64,000 nt of DNA from Amblyornis subalaris (Eukaryota; Chordata; Aves; Passeriformes; Ptilonorhynchidae): contig JACAXG010000008.1 of assembly GCA_018881555.1 (NCBI GenBank), forward strand, positions 14,626,816 through 14,690,815. Direction: 5' to 3'. The stretch's first letter is position 1; each line of letters begins with the position of its first letter. The position numbers were made by a program, and so were the translations under genes. Below the pieces are notes generated by a model that saw only the letters and a program-made list of their open reading frames with translations, had not been told where the DNA came from and did no database searches. Shown here piece after piece: positions 42,001 to 57,000 of this stretch.

Positions 42001-45000
42001 TCTAAACTTCATACACNTTCAGGCAAGAAGGAAAATTGTTATTATATTGCAGAGATCATTTCAAGATTTTGCAATTTCATTTTATTCATAACAAAATCAA
42101 GACCTCTTCTGGCTTTCCATTAAATTCANTGGCCAATAGAGAAAATAAGACTGGCCAAGAAAACAGCACCTGGAAACACAGATTCAAGTTCCCTTGCTGC
42201 CTGACTTGCACAAGGGCTTAAACCCACATGTCTAGCCAGTGGGCTATATAGTAATTCCCTGTGACTAGCCTGGATTATTGCACTTTATAAATATATATAT
42301 GTCCATATATGAGTAAATACTAACTGCAACATCAGAGGGTGGCTTTTATTTTGGTACTGTCTTGGGAATTAGGCATAAAAGGGATTTGCAGCCTGGTAGT
42401 TTCCATGCCAAACTGGTACTTCAAGCAGCTAACTAGTATCTAGATGTGAATCATCATAGTTTCAGTAAAAAAAGTGGAAAATAACTTTGCTAGCATTTTC
42501 CCAGCTGTCTCTAATACACACGTGACATCCGCACAATCCCTGTTTAGAGCACTCTGTGACATGTCTCACATCAAAATACTGATATGCACCAACTTCCTTT
42601 CCCCAGACTGTGTATCTACCTGGTGAATCCTTGAACTGCTTCACGCATCTCTGCATTGTCTTAACAGAGTCATTGACATTCTTTTCTAGCTCCTCAGCCT
42701 CAATTTTGAGGAGAGAATCATTCATCCAGCTNTCATTCCACTTTATCCAGTCTGACACTGTAGTCCAGAGATCATAGTATGGCTGGAACTCCTTAATCAT
42801 CCTGGACAGCGCAGTGTACTTTAGGAAGAGATTAAAAACAAGCATAAGCAACAAGTGTATTCACCTCCAAATAACAGCTTACACGTCAAAAGGCCAAAAA
42901 AGCCCAACTCTTTTTTGAATCTGAAGCCAGCAATGAGAAAATATGTATTCCAAGAGGATATATCAGACTACCTTCTCCTGGGATAACCACATGTATTCCA
43001 AAGGAGAGCAAGCAGCAAAACTGGGCTGGACACATTCAGACCAAAACGCATCCAGTGCAGCTGTGCCTGCACCATGTGTGTGGCATAGAAAGCACTCTCT
43101 CCACTTGCCTCTACAAAGCTGTCCTGCAGAATGATGAGATTTTGATGGACAGGCCACACACAACCAGTGAAAGCACACGCCACACATCATATTGAAACCT
43201 GGCTCTTTACAGGGAAGGAAAAGTAACCACAGACTGAAGGGTAGGAAAGGATCACGTGAACTCCACTTCTGGTCTGCAGCCAGACTTGGCTGGATGTGGA
43301 TGACAATGACTCATTGGCAGCTGAGCAGCTACAAGCAAAATGAGTGTTTGCAACTATATAAACTGTTGCCTTAGGAGAACACCACGCTCCAAGCCCAGCC
43401 AGCTGCCAGTACCCACTATGCAACCACTCGCATTCACACCTATAGACCTGCAGCAACAGCCTTACAGAAATGCATGCATTCTAACTGCTGCTTCAAGACC
43501 TTCCCCAACCAATGCCTCCTCATTAACATCCCTCAGATCTCACTACGGGCATCTAAAGTCTCTCACAGAAGTGGCAATATCAGATGCAGAGCAGCCTTCC
43601 ATGTTGGCCTGGGATCANCTCTTCTGCAGCCCAGTGGAGCGATGAAGCAGTGTAGTCATTCTACAGGACTGAGGAGCAGCTCCCCAGATAAACCAAAACA
43701 GCATGAAGGATTCCTCCCTAAGGAACTATGTCTCATTATTTGCTCTACCTACCACCTAGAAATCCCAACAAAGACCAGAGCCCTGTGGGTACAAGACCTG
43801 ACACTTACATCGGTAACTCTGATGCCGAAGAGTCTTTCTCTGTTGTTGTAGAGGACTGCTAAATCCTGAAGCTCCTTCAGCTGCTTTCGGACTTCCCTTG
43901 CATCTCCAGCCAGCTCATGGGCTTGGTTAACGTCTGACTGGACAGAAAATCCACCTACAGTCAGCTGGAAGAGAAAAAGGCAGGCATAAGTTGGGACTCT
44001 GAAGATAAATGCTGCTTCTAGAGATCTCAGATTCCTGGTGTGCTCCTTGTTACATTCAAAGGCGAGATTTTTATGCTCACTATTTCACCTCCCCCAAATC
44101 AATTCCACTTCTGTTTAGACCACGATGGAAGCGGTGAGGAGAAGCAATAACCACTGGTCAGGTGGATGAAACTGCAAATGTGACGACCAGCTGCTTGTCT
44201 TCTTTGTGACAATAGTTAATCCCCAAGGAATAGGAGCAATAAGTCTGTGCCCAAATTTGATACTGAATTTATACTGTCATTTGCTACGGAATCCATAAAG
44301 TGCAAATGACAGCTCTACTAGTCACTCAGTTTATTTCCAAGAATTGTTTAACAACACATATCTAGAGCTTCTCTAATAAATTTTCTGTTTTGTTTTGGTG
44401 GCTTGGGTTTGTTTGTTTGGTTTGGATTTTATTTTCGTATTTTGTGTGGGTTTGTTTTTTATTTGTTTGGTTTTTTTAATCCAGTGTTGGGGTATTATCA
44501 TTTTGGGAACCTATTTCCAAGATAATCTAGGTCAGTGATTACACCTTTCTAAGATGGCTTTTTCCTCCTGAATTCAAGAGTTTCTGCGGAAAAAATAAAA
44601 TTCAGACTGTTTTAGCAGGCTCCAGAGGTATCCCAGCTCCAAAACTCTGCAATTGTTTCAGGGTCTTTTCCCACAAGATGAGTTCCATGGCTGAATGCTG
44701 TGTTTTCCCCCTTGATGGCAGCGCATCATAGGAGATGCTCTGCAGGCAACCAAGTACACAAGAAACAAAAAGGAGGTGCCCGTGTTGCCCAAGCACCAAG
44801 AATCTGAACAGTGTATAAAACCTTCTCAATGAAAAATGAGTATTTCTGCAGAGTATTGTCTTTAACACAAAAAGGAAACTCTTAATCAAAAGCCAACAAA
44901 AAACCAAGGAAGGGTGTGTTAATATTTGGTCTAACAATACATTCACCTCAAAACTTATCTGAGTAAAATCTCATCTGAAAGTTTCCCATCTGGCTGACCA

Positions 45001-48000
45001 CAAGAGCTTCAAAATCCCCTTCTATGGACAGTTCACTGTCAGGGCTTAATACCTGCATATCATCCAGTTTGTTTTGAAATGTCTTCTGATCCGCAATCTG
45101 CATTTTGCGAAATTTTTCTTCATCCTCCACGTGCTGGAGACGAATGGACTCTGATTCCATAGACATTTTCACTGGCCAGTAACTGGCAGTCCACCTGCAC
45201 TCACATGATACAAGAAAACAAACAGGAAAAAAAATAGGAGAAAGAGAGAAGCTTTTCGAGCATATGTTTGAAATGCTGAAAATAACAGAATGAGAAAGCC
45301 AAATCCCACCAAACAAGGAAGCTTTACAACAACAGAAACACATGTGGTTTCAACAAAACATTTTTTTCCAGCTTGTCTTGTTGATATGCAGTCCTTGTGA
45401 CTAGGCTATTCAGCTGGAGAGAGCTGGGGAGAAGTGGAGGGCCTTTTTAAAAGGAACAAATCCACTACGTTGCTGAAAAGCTAGGAGACAGCAAAATAAC
45501 AGTTGGCATCCAGAGGGAATGTCTGTCTTTCAATGTATTTGCAAGAAACTGAAAAAATGGGGTCAGACTCTCAGCTTATGGCTTTTCAGGGCTACTGAAA
45601 AAGCCAGTCTCCTGTTAAGCAGGGCAGCAAGGGGCCAGCGTAACCCAGATACAGAGAAGCCCTGGATTCTGCTGTAGATCTGCCTAGATCCAGGAAAGGC
45701 TGCACAAAGTGGCTGCTCATGCCAAGGCAGGTTTCTGAGTTCTTGCTCAGCCATAGCCCAACCATTACTGTCTCCATTTGGACCCTCAGCCTGTGTGCAA
45801 TGTCAGGTACAAGGTTTCCACATTACACTGGAAGTCACTCCCCTCCCAGCACCTGGGGATGCAGCCATCTCCTAGCAGTCCTGCCTGTGCCAGGTCAGTG
45901 GGCATACAACCTGTTCCAAGCTGGCCTGAGGCTGAGCTGCTTTCCTGCAGCTTCTGTGGGGTTTTTGCACCTTGCATCCCATGTTTCTGGTTTCAGGAGC
46001 ACACTGCAGAGACTCACGCAGGTTGCAGACATGCTGGACCAAGTACATGTCATAAGAGAAGTGCTTCCCAGGCTGAGCAGGCTTTAGAAGCATTGTAGCT
46101 GTGTTTCTGAGCTGACTCTGCTACTGGGGCATAGTCAGGCCACAATCTGAATAATTAAACTAAGAGGAGACTGCTCAGAGAAGAACTGCAGTAATAACAA
46201 GAGTTCAAATTCCTTCCTAGTCCTAAGAAAACCCTGGGAGTGTTCCTATCTTGGAAGCATTCATTTAATTTCAGACACTGACTGAACTGTGCACTTTGAG
46301 GCCTTGCAAGTACCTCAAAAAAAAAACAGAAAAACACCCAGAGAAAAGGGCTTTACTATGTTAAACAGGTTAATAGCTACCAGTTTGCCTTGCCCCAGGC
46401 CAGAAGGCAGCAAGAACTCACACTTCTTGTCTACAAACTTCATTTCAAGAATTCAGTGCTTATATAGCCTGAGAGACACTTAAAAGTTCTGCAGGAGCCC
46501 TTGATAGACACATGGCCCCTGAAGCACTGAGAATGGTAATTGCTGCAAAGAGTCCCGCTTTGACAGTGGGAGAAATGCCTTGTGCTCACTTGTCACTGAA
46601 ATCTTCTTCAGTAAGATTGTAAAGGAATTCCTCCATGACCTTGTAATCCTCCATGACTTCCTGAATCAGTTCCTGCACAGGGTGAGAGAAAGAGACAAAA
46701 AGTAGACACCTTTAGACCATGCTGATTCCAAGTCTCTGGTGTACACCTCATTTTCATGAGGTGCCTTTGAAGAGCGTTAGTCACACAAGCTTAATGTGAT
46801 GTGGGCTGCTTCTGTGCAGTGTGAACAGTGGGAATGGATTTACAACCCCTTGTTCTATGAATGATCATGCCATCATCACCCTCTGTTCTATGGGAACGAA
46901 AAGAAGTGTGACCTAGTGGATAAAGTGCTGGACAGAAATTGCGTGTTTTAGGTTATCCTCCAGATTCCCTCACTGTCATGGACAAGTCAGCTTACAGCTT
47001 GATGCCTTTGTTCCCCATTTGTTCAGCTGGGAAAAGACACTTCAAATAACTTTGAAATAACTCGGTACTAAAATGTCCTATTAGAAAAAACACATTAGCA
47101 ATTTGAGCACTGGGTAACAGAGAGATTTTCTTGAAAACAGTATTCATTTTTAGAAGACAGCTATTCAGTACACAAATGCAGACTGNATCATGAAGGCAGC
47201 AAAATGCATACATGAGTATTTTAGGCAAGATTTTTAACTGTTATTTTGTTTTGCAAAGATATTTAAATTTGTGATATGTGTATTTAAAAATACAAATCTT
47301 AGAAGTTATAAAAATACAAAGCCACGAATCTCATGGCATTACACACAAAGACATGCAAGTAAAAAACCCTGGAGTTCTGCTTCTGAGACACCACACATTG
47401 CATTGACAAATTTCCTCCTCACTTCCCTTGATGTCCCTGTCCAAAGGAGAGCCTGGCCTACCTCCTGCACCACCAGTTGCTCGGGCACTCCCTTCAGCCA
47501 GTCCCGCAGCTCGGTCAGCTCCTCGATATTCTTTGGTTTCTCATGCATTTTCTTGCTGATGGTTTCATATGCATCACAGATCTGCAGGAGGACACAGCAG
47601 AGAAAAGACCATCAAAAAGTCACTAACTGCTAATAGACAAACTGAAAGACCTGCCATAATCCACCCATTTCCCATTCTGAAGATGGTCTAAGTGATGAGT
47701 ACACAGCCCTGTTCTGTCTTCTTCTTTTCACAGTCTTTTCCCATTCATGTCATTTGAGCTCAAATGGAATGAGACTGCCAAAAAGAGAGGAACTGCAGGT
47801 ATGTAGTGGAAATGATGATAATAACAGATTTAGACAACCAGCTGGCAGAGGCAATTGTCTATATTCCAGTTATCCTCAGAGCAAGCAGAAGGACCTTCCA
47901 GTTGTCTACTAGACAGATCTTTTCAATCCACCAACACTTTTGTAAGATGGCAAGGTCTTGAAGAACTTCATCTCAAGAGCTACAGCTTTCAGACACATAA

Positions 48001-51000
48001 TTTATTAAGTATATTTAATACTTGATTTGGTTGAGTCTGCATATCTCCCCTATAATTTTAATTTTAAATAATCAGCCCAGTGTGATCTTTAAAATATCCT
48101 CATTAATGTGGCCTTAGTTGCTGTCTTTTGGCCATTTCACAAAAACACAGTGACTTCAAAAGCAGAAGGACAAGATAAGACACAGACAGATAATCTATTG
48201 AACCAGGTAACTTACTTTCTGCACCTGAGAATGGAGGTTTTTAGCCAGCATGTCCAACATGGAAGTGGCAAGTGCTTTGTGTTTTTTAGACAGATTTTGC
48301 TTAACGTGTTCTATCCTGACATAGAAGGGACCAATGACAATAGAACTAGGTAGAAAGTTGTCCAGGCTTTCCTTTTCAGACAAGTACGTGCTTACTATCT
48401 TCATCACCTCCTGGGTAGGTGGAAATTGCTCTTCATAGTCTCTGTAAATTAAAACACCACCAAAAAAATGGCACTGTAGACCTCAAGAATATTTGAGCAT
48501 CCAGGCTGTTTGTGTCCACTCAAAGGATCAAGACATTAAATTAGTAAGGCATACAATTACACAATAGGTGTGGAGTGGAATAAGAGCACAAAATAATTTA
48601 GCTGCAGAAAAGGAGTAGAAGAAAGAGATGAAAGAGGAAATACGGCAAGAAGAGAGACAAAATAAAAGCACTGGTGTAAACAGGGCAAGATCAGGAGGCA
48701 CTTCGGGGGAGGGTTGGCACTTCAGTGTGTTCTGGGGAGAGACAGGAATTTGTCACATGGGATTTGTAAATTCATTAAGCTGGAATAACAAAAGAGAAAA
48801 AGGGCTTCATTCCCACTGTTTGGAGAAAACATTAGACCTAAACAGAAGTCCATTAAAGTGACAGAGGTTAAAGGACAGCATAGGTGCAAGGAGTTTTGGC
48901 AGTGAAAACAATGAGGTTGAAACAAAAGAAAACATTACCTTCTACAGAATGCTATCAGCCTGAGCAGACACTATATGAAGGAGGTCAGAGTCAAGTATGC
49001 TAACTGGATTCTCAAACAGCATGATTCATTTTTAGGGCCATTAATATCTCCAATTACACTGACAAACATGACAGGAATGTGACTGCTGTCAGAGACAGGA
49101 AGAAATTCCCAGTGCCACCACCAATGTCCTCTAAAAGCATGGACTGTTGCCCACGGCTGAAGGCAGCCTCTGACAGGGGCCTGATCTCACATCTGAGGCA
49201 CATGGTCTCAGACCAGGCCCCACACTCTCATTCACATCCACACAGGCTTGTCGTTTGGGTCAGAGGGGCTTTGTCAGCAGCCACTTACTTTAGGAAGTAC
49301 TTGATGTCATTGTTACTTATCTCCAAGAACTTCTCGTATCTCTTGGCGTAGGCTTGGAGAGGGATCTGAGTTTTTTGAATGGCAGAGCGCAGAGCCTCAC
49401 GTAGCTCTTCCACTTCTGGCTCATGCAAGCCCACCGACTGCAGCATGGGGGTGCCTGTGATTTCCATGTTCTCCAGCAAATGCTGGAAGAGGAAGGAGAG
49501 ATGTCTTTCAGGACTCACAGAGCTAACTGTGCCTCCTCAGAGGAGGGGCAAGGCAATCCCTGGTGGCACCTTTGGGAACTCATGCAGTCCATACTTCTAC
49601 ATTGTGTTAGGAATTATTTTATCAGTTTTATGTGCCCCCGCTCCCAAAAGAATGAGGATCTAGGGAGAGAAGGCTTTCACTGTAGCAGACAGAAGGATGC
49701 ATATGCAGAAGAGACNTACATCAAACCGACAGAACCAGAAACAGTGCTATTTCCTTTATGAGTCTGCTTTTACCAGGCACCATGCACTCAGGGCTACCAG
49801 AGTGTCCATGTGTCCACAGAACCCACAGCACCAAAGCAGAAATAACAACTAAACAAAATAGCTNCAAGGATGGGGAGATTGAAGAAGTCCTATCAAAATA
49901 GAACTGCATTAGGATAGTGTTGTGCCCAGATTAATTTAACTGAATTCCCAACTACCTACTCCTGCACCTCTCTCCCTCAGTACAAGCTCAGGGGTGTCTA
50001 TGCCCAGCTGCAATGCACTGACACGCACAGCTGTACCACTGTCGGTGCAGAAGTGTTCACCTGCTCCAGATGTGGGATACTGTGAGTCGCCAGGATTCCC
50101 TTGTCGAACAGAGAAATGAGGGATGTCTCAAAGCTCTCCACAGAGGGGCTGAAGAGGATGCCACTGCTGTTTATCACAAGGTCTGTTACAAAGAGCGGAT
50201 TCCTTTGAGGTCTGTGGTGGGAAAAGATAAGAAAGAAGAGGGATGCTTTTTGAGACAACAACACACAACAGTATTGCTCTGGTGCTGATACTAAAACACC
50301 TCCCGGACAGGAAAGGTGGAGCAGAGAAGAGGACTGTCTCATGCAGATGAAGATACGAAACACTGTGTTCTGAATTTACCAGTAAAGACATTGAGAACTC
50401 TTTTCTATCAAAACTGAAGGAAGCATCAATCATGATATATCAGAATCCCCAAAAGTCATAACTTTATCTTGAGAATTGAAGCTGCTTTACAGAAAAACTG
50501 CAGATGCTCTTCAGGCATTCAGTATCTCCAATACACTCCTAAAACGCACCTTCTGGAAGTTATATTAGTATCTCCCAATCTTGCATGTGACCAGCATGGC
50601 TCAGGAGCAGTTGAAGTCAGTGTCAAGACTTCCTCTAATTTAAAGGTAAAAGGCCTCACGCAAGTGGCAGGGATTTTTTCTTTTCTTCTGGTTTTCCATT
50701 TCCATTTCTAAATGTTCCTTCTTTAATACCACAAAATACAAAAATCCTTAAATCATTAAACCCAACGGAAAAAAATTTTAGATGCTGTGATAACCTAAAT
50801 TTGGTATTCTTTAGAGATCCCAGGCCAGATCCTACTTCTGAGGTTTCATCTAAGAATGGAATTAAGCAGCCATGCCTCCCGGTATTCTTCCTGGCATCCA
50901 GAAAAAATCTAGCAGTAACAATTTGCTCCCCCAAGAATGCTGGAGATGGCTGATCTTTAGAGTGGTACATCAAAACAGCAGACCTTGGTTCTGATGGGCT

Positions 51001-54000
51001 GCCCCATATCACTACCAGCAGCTTGAAAGCTGTGCTAACACAGCAGCCAGCTCCATATCCTTCCATGCTCCAGTGAATGTGTCAGGTGGAGGACAGGGGG
51101 AAACAGCCCAGCCTAAAGCACCCACACAGAGCAAAGCTTGCTTACAGGACAGTAGTTAAAAACACTATAGCACTACACTTTTCTGCTCTTCCCATCCCTT
51201 TGTTTTCTCTTTCTTTCTTACATNTAGGGACTGTTGGTGATGTCCTCTCCCCATTCCATGTCATTTGAGCAATCCAGGACACTCTGGCAAGCATCCAGCA
51301 CAAGCTGGGTGAAGCTGTTGAGCGACTTCTGGACCAGGTACCGCAGAGAGTCCTGAAGCATGAATCTGATGCGTTCCATCAGCTTCCGCAGCTTGGACCT
51401 CTGGTAGGCATCCCAGACACTCTGCTCCAGGCTGAACCCGCCTTTGCCAGCATCTCCAAGGCTGCTCTTAACCATAGTCTTTACGGTATCAATCCAAGTA
51501 TCCTTGAGAAAATCCTCAACCTAGGGCAAAGAAAAGAGCAAGCTGAGTAATCCTCCGAGGGCTGATGGGAAAGCAGTATGACAAGGTGAGCTACTAACTG
51601 GGGCTGCTGGACCTTTCTCTGCTGTGAAAGGAAACTGTTCTCTCAGAGCTGTGGCAGCTAAAAGTAGCTCTCAAGCCCACACACACACGTGGCATCTGAA
51701 CCTGGTCATACATCTCCTTCACTGACAAAAGACCCACAAAAAGAAAGCCTGATATTAAAAAGTGGGAGTGCTCTATTCTCTGTTTTATACACAGCGTTTC
51801 CTTTTTGTTCTCTTCTCTATAGAGCAGTATCCCCGGAGCTGCCTGTCTCAGGGTCCCTCACAAAAAGTTGTGTAGACAGTATGATGAGCACGTAAAGGAC
51901 AGAATGTTGTCTTCTCTCGACAAGTGAGAAGAAAGAGCAGAAGAAGCCAAGGGCAGCAGCAGTTTGCAGTATTTTAATTTATTAAAATACCACCAAGTGT
52001 CACTTCTGCTCCACGGGCAGCTTGCTGTTTGTGTGTAATAAAAGAACCTTAGTCACCGAGTGGATGACAACACTGCCTAGCTGAAACAGCATGGGACTGG
52101 GAAGGACCAGCACGCTCTCTGCCACTGATTTAGTGTGCAGCCCCGTGCAAGCTACTCCGTGTGGCCACATCCAGGGTACAATGTGCTGCCCTCAATAAGA
52201 GGACATGAAGATCCTCTGGTGGGAATTACCACAGAGTTGCAAATTTTTGTCCTACTCTGCTGGCATTGCAAGCAGAGTAATTTAATTAAGCACATAAAGA
52301 ACATAGAGTGTAGAAAAGTATTACCCCCGTGAGTACTACAGGAGGAATTAAAGATCTTGTGCCTTGCAGCTGGATGGATGGGGAAATGAAGAAAAATAAA
52401 AAGGAAAAGAAAAAAAAAGGAAAATTTTGAGTGCCAACCAGGACTGTTATGTGTATAAAGGTGGAAGAAAGAGGCGCTGCAGCCCTACATGGCTACTTGT
52501 TCAACACAAGACAAAGAGCATGGTCAGCATTGGCTGATCCTAACAAGGGGACTATGACCGTTTCAGACCATTCTCCCCATATCCCAATAAATTTGACAGG
52601 CACGTGCAAATTCCTTCCTGCCCCAAACACGATGCTTCCTTTGACGGCTCATCAGTTTCCAGGGAATCAGTCTGCAGCTGTTGCATCTGTCTAATACACA
52701 CTGACAGCACCGCTGGCTGCTCCATATGTTCACCCCTTACACTTCCTCTCCTCACCTGAGTGAAGGTCTTGGTCTGGATCTCTTCAAACTCCTCCAGAGA
52801 GACCATTTTGGTTAAGGTTGTGTTAAACAGAGACATGACAGCTGCCTTGCTGCACTCATCTTGTACCTGTGGAAGGAGATCGATGACCTCTGGCCTGGTC
52901 AGGAGTGAGAGACGGTTGAAATCTCTCTGTCGTTTACCAAAAGGATAGTCTGGGATAGAGACGAGCCCTAGCACCAAAGGAAAAAATATGTTATTGCCTG
53001 CAACAGCCATTCCAGCTTCTGTTTTTAGAGTACAGCTCCCTTTGGGACAGCACTTGTGAAAAGGACTCTGCTCTGATGCACAGGCCTTATTATGCAGCAG
53101 CTTCAGCAGAGGACTGGATAGAAGAGAGAGTCTCTGCTCAGCAGCAGAGACCTTCTGCAGACTCCCATTAGGGGTTGAGGGGCTATACTTGGTGCCTGAC
53201 CCGAGGCTTTGGCTTATGAAGTTTCCATGAGAAAGAACACTGGAACTGAAAAATCTTCCCACTGAGGCTTCAAGGCACAGCTGAGTCATCTCATCTGTGA
53301 GAGGCCACTTGTGAACCACCTCAAGGCCTTCCAGCCTTTGGAAGATTGAAGTGCACAAAATATGCCCTCCCATCTTTTACTGCGGCCGTTTTCCTCCAGT
53401 TTGGGACTCTAAAAGAGCCTGAGCCCTCTTCCACACCTGAAGCATGTCTCAGCTGGGCAGAGCAAAGGCAAAGCAGTGAGCACCAGCACAGTGGCAAGCT
53501 GATCACACTACCAAGCATTTGGTGCCAAGGGTACACTTGCAGAGTTACTGCAGCTTAGTTGATGGGTACTAATATATAGTAACATGAACATACAAATATA
53601 CCCTAAAAAAGAGGAGACATACTCAAAAGTCTCACATAAATCTTCTGTTGCTCCCCCTTAGGAGCTCTAATCCATGAACCTGAGAGTTCCTACAGCAAAC
53701 CATGAATCCTATGAAAGATAGGAGGTCCTATGACCACACTGAATTCAAATTGCTTCACTGTCCCCTACCTTTCTCTGGTGTTTGCTTCTCTTCTTTGTCT
53801 GGCAGGGTGACATAAGAAAACATCTCAGGTTTGGAAGCGACGACTCTGTCAAAGCTGATCCTGTTCATGGTGTGTTTATAGTCTAATTTCACTTCTTTCT
53901 CCAGGCTGCCCATATAATCTAACATGCTGCTACAAGACACAGAAACACTAAGAACCCATGGTGTTTGAGCAGAAGTATGTCTGTAGCTTTACTGCAAACT

Positions 54001-57000
54001 CCACCCCGCCCTCCCAAATTTGCTAAACCAGTAGCTCACCTACTACTGAACACATCAGGACAGTTGTGCAGACAATGAAGCAGCCAGCAAAGGTATCAAC
54101 TGGACTTTTGATGACAGAGGCAAACGAGGATCAAGGACTAGGACTAGCCTTCTTAAGTGTCTTTTCAGACCAAAGCAACATCTCCACTGGCAAGAAACAT
54201 TACAGAGGGAAGGAGAAATAACCACGAACTGAGGAAACTAGCTGGCAGTTCTGGAAAAGTTGGGCTATACAAGCTGGCCTCCCATTTGCCTCCTGCTGAA
54301 CACCTCTTGATGTCCATTTCCTCAGCCAGAAAATTCACATAAGTGCTGAAACCCTGCTCCGTTTGCCTTAGGAAATCATCATCCTTCACCTCAAGCAGGC
54401 AGAGTAGTTCTCTTTATCCCTGTATTTCTGCTCACAGAGACTAATTACTCTCCTACTCTCTGGTTCAGGCTGGCAGACCATGCAGCCCTTCACACCTTCC
54501 TGTTTCTGAGGAAGGCAATCAGTCACGGCTGATTCCCAGCAACACCACCAATGGCCCATGATTCATCAGCCCAGGGACATTAAAATGCCTCCCTGATATG
54601 AACTGCATCACAAAGAGATACTCAATTATATGCAGGTGGAGATCTGTTCTGTTTGCCTCCCCCTGTGCAGATCTTCTTTTGATTTGTTTTAGCAGCTGTT
54701 AATAGATAGAGGAGTCACCAGCAGACAACAGCCAGGTCTCTGGAGACAATGGGTGGTCTGCAGATCAATACAGCAATGACTGATCTGTTCCTCGAAAGCA
54801 CAGGGAGACAGCAAGGTCAGCCATGCCATTTTTGTCCAACCTTCTTGCAGTTGAAGGTCATTTAACTGCAGGGGTAAGCTTGCCATGATGGATCTTCATC
54901 TGAAATCTACTTCATCTGGGAACACTGACAGACCACCTATCTGTACATGTGTCCCTGGGGCTCCTGATGCCACTCTGGGCAACAAAGTGGTGTGCTTGTG
55001 CACCGACTGGAAGGCAGTGAGATCCACGGTCTGTGAGTTGGCTGTTCAAGATCTGCCTCCACTGCCACTTGTTTTGTAGCCCTATGAAGTCCTACAATGT
55101 TTATGGACTGAAGGCTGAGCCCCCAGATATGTATATGATGCTTTACCTCTTCTCCTCCTTCAGTTTGGGAGTTTGCATAGCCAAGAGCTTCATCCTCTTC
55201 AGGCTGTTCTCATTGATGTTATCCAGTCCCTCTGTGGACATGCAGTCCACATACAAGTGGTACATGAGCAGCCCCTGTGTCTTCTTACGCAGGCTGTCGG
55301 CAGAAGCCACACGCTCTGCAAACACCTGCGGATCCTCNGCCAGGAACTGCAGGCAAACTCGTGGCACCCAGTACTGACATTGCAACAACGGAGCTCTTCC
55401 TGGGAAATGAAAGCACAGCTGACAAGAGTCTGCAAGGAAAACAAAACTCGGGATGGCTTGCAGTGCTGACAGCAGCTTTTCGATAGACAGGATAATTGGG
55501 CTGCTTACAGGAGATCAAAATGAGGGACCAGTGCTGAGGACAGCAAGAGAGAAGAAGTGGGGAATTAGCAGCATCTTCAAACCTTTCAGGAGGAGGGTAC
55601 TTCATTTTAATCTGTCTACATTCCCCTTCAAAATGGCATTGGCCCAGAAAGACCAATATTTTACTTTTCTTGAAGGCAGGAAAGATGGGAGATGGATTAA
55701 AAAGATAGGTATCTCCAAAGGGAAAACCTCAAACAGGGTGTCAGATTAAGGTGTGGAGTTCTCTTCCCCGGAGGTTTTTTCAGACAAGTTAAACAGACAT
55801 ATATCAAGAGTGATAACAAGGAAAGGAATTAAATGACTTCTTGGTGTCCTTCCCATCTCCAGCTAGGACAAGCACGGGTAATGAACCAGCTCTCAGACTA
55901 TATGATAAATCCCAAAAGATCTTATTTGAAACACACCTTCTGGAGTTATTCCTCCATTAAGGATGGGTCTCCCTTCTTCATCGCGCACCAGACCTTTCTT
56001 ATCTGTTTTATGGACCAAGTAGAGCTCTGTCTCCTTATCATAATCCAGAACACCAACATCAATCCACTTGTAGGTCAACTCCTGGCTTTTGGGGTCCTCT
56101 GAGAGAATCAAGGATTAAAACAGGGTTAGTCTATTCTCCCGGAGGCTACAGCAAATGGACTTTCCTGATCAGAGTGGTGATGCTACAGTCAAATCCATTT
56201 GCTAGTTTGAATCTCAGTCAATCTCACATAGTTTCTGCTGTGATCAATTAAATAATTAACTCAGGTGTTCCATCTTAAAATTTTCAACTTTTTGCATACA
56301 CCAGAGCCCTTCATTTTCTGCCTCTTACCTCTGTGGATTCCCTGTGGACCATCCACAATTCCTTCACCCCTTGATCCAGGACCCCTCTTTACCCACATGG
56401 GCACTGTGAGGATCCCATTCTCCTTTTCCAAGTGTGGCTCTAGCCCTGTGTCAGCCACCACAGGAGTCCTCATTCTTATACCTGGGAGTGGGCATAAAAC
56501 CCTGTATCTTCTCCCCCAGTCTATCATTTCTCTGTGTCATTCCCAGGGCATCTAACTCCTAATTGTTCAGATCCTCTCAGATGATGGGAGCTGCTAAGCA
56601 GACAAACGTGTATCTATATTGAAATCAGTATGGATACAGGTCAGGACAGCATCAAGCTGAAGTGGAAAATGGATGTCCATGGGTCTGAACTACAGGAATC
56701 TGCACCAGTGCTGACTCTATACAGCTGCCAGTGGTCTCACCTTCCCCAGGGCCCTAAGGGTCTGTGTGCAGAGCAGTCCATTCAACCTGGGAGTGAGCAG
56801 GTGTGGTGTTCCCCAAGACAGCTGGAAACAGAACTCAGCCATCACGTGCTGGCTGCCCAAGGATACACACAGCTTATATTTTATGCTTCAGTTTTGCAAA
56901 CATCCAAGCCTCTGGAGGTTGCTACAGAGCTGCAAATGCCAGTTTCCATGCTTAAAGCTACTGCAGATGTGTTAATATAAGCTGCAGCCACAGCTGGACA

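Larger units (their letters stand above)
40763..42619 (-). other. DNAH1 intron 18, no gene
   Basis: A 1.86 kb intron holding the 21-bp duplication and the TA-rich stretch; otherwise nothing recognised. Confidence 0.6.

Noticed and set aside
52968..53373. Long upstream extension of DNAH1 exon 9
   Set aside because: It passes a good TAG acceptor that fits phase and homology; the extension has no dynein similarity.
56630..56980. 116-codon plus-strand frame in a DNAH1 intron
   Set aside because: No family resemblance and no supporting signals; consistent with chance.
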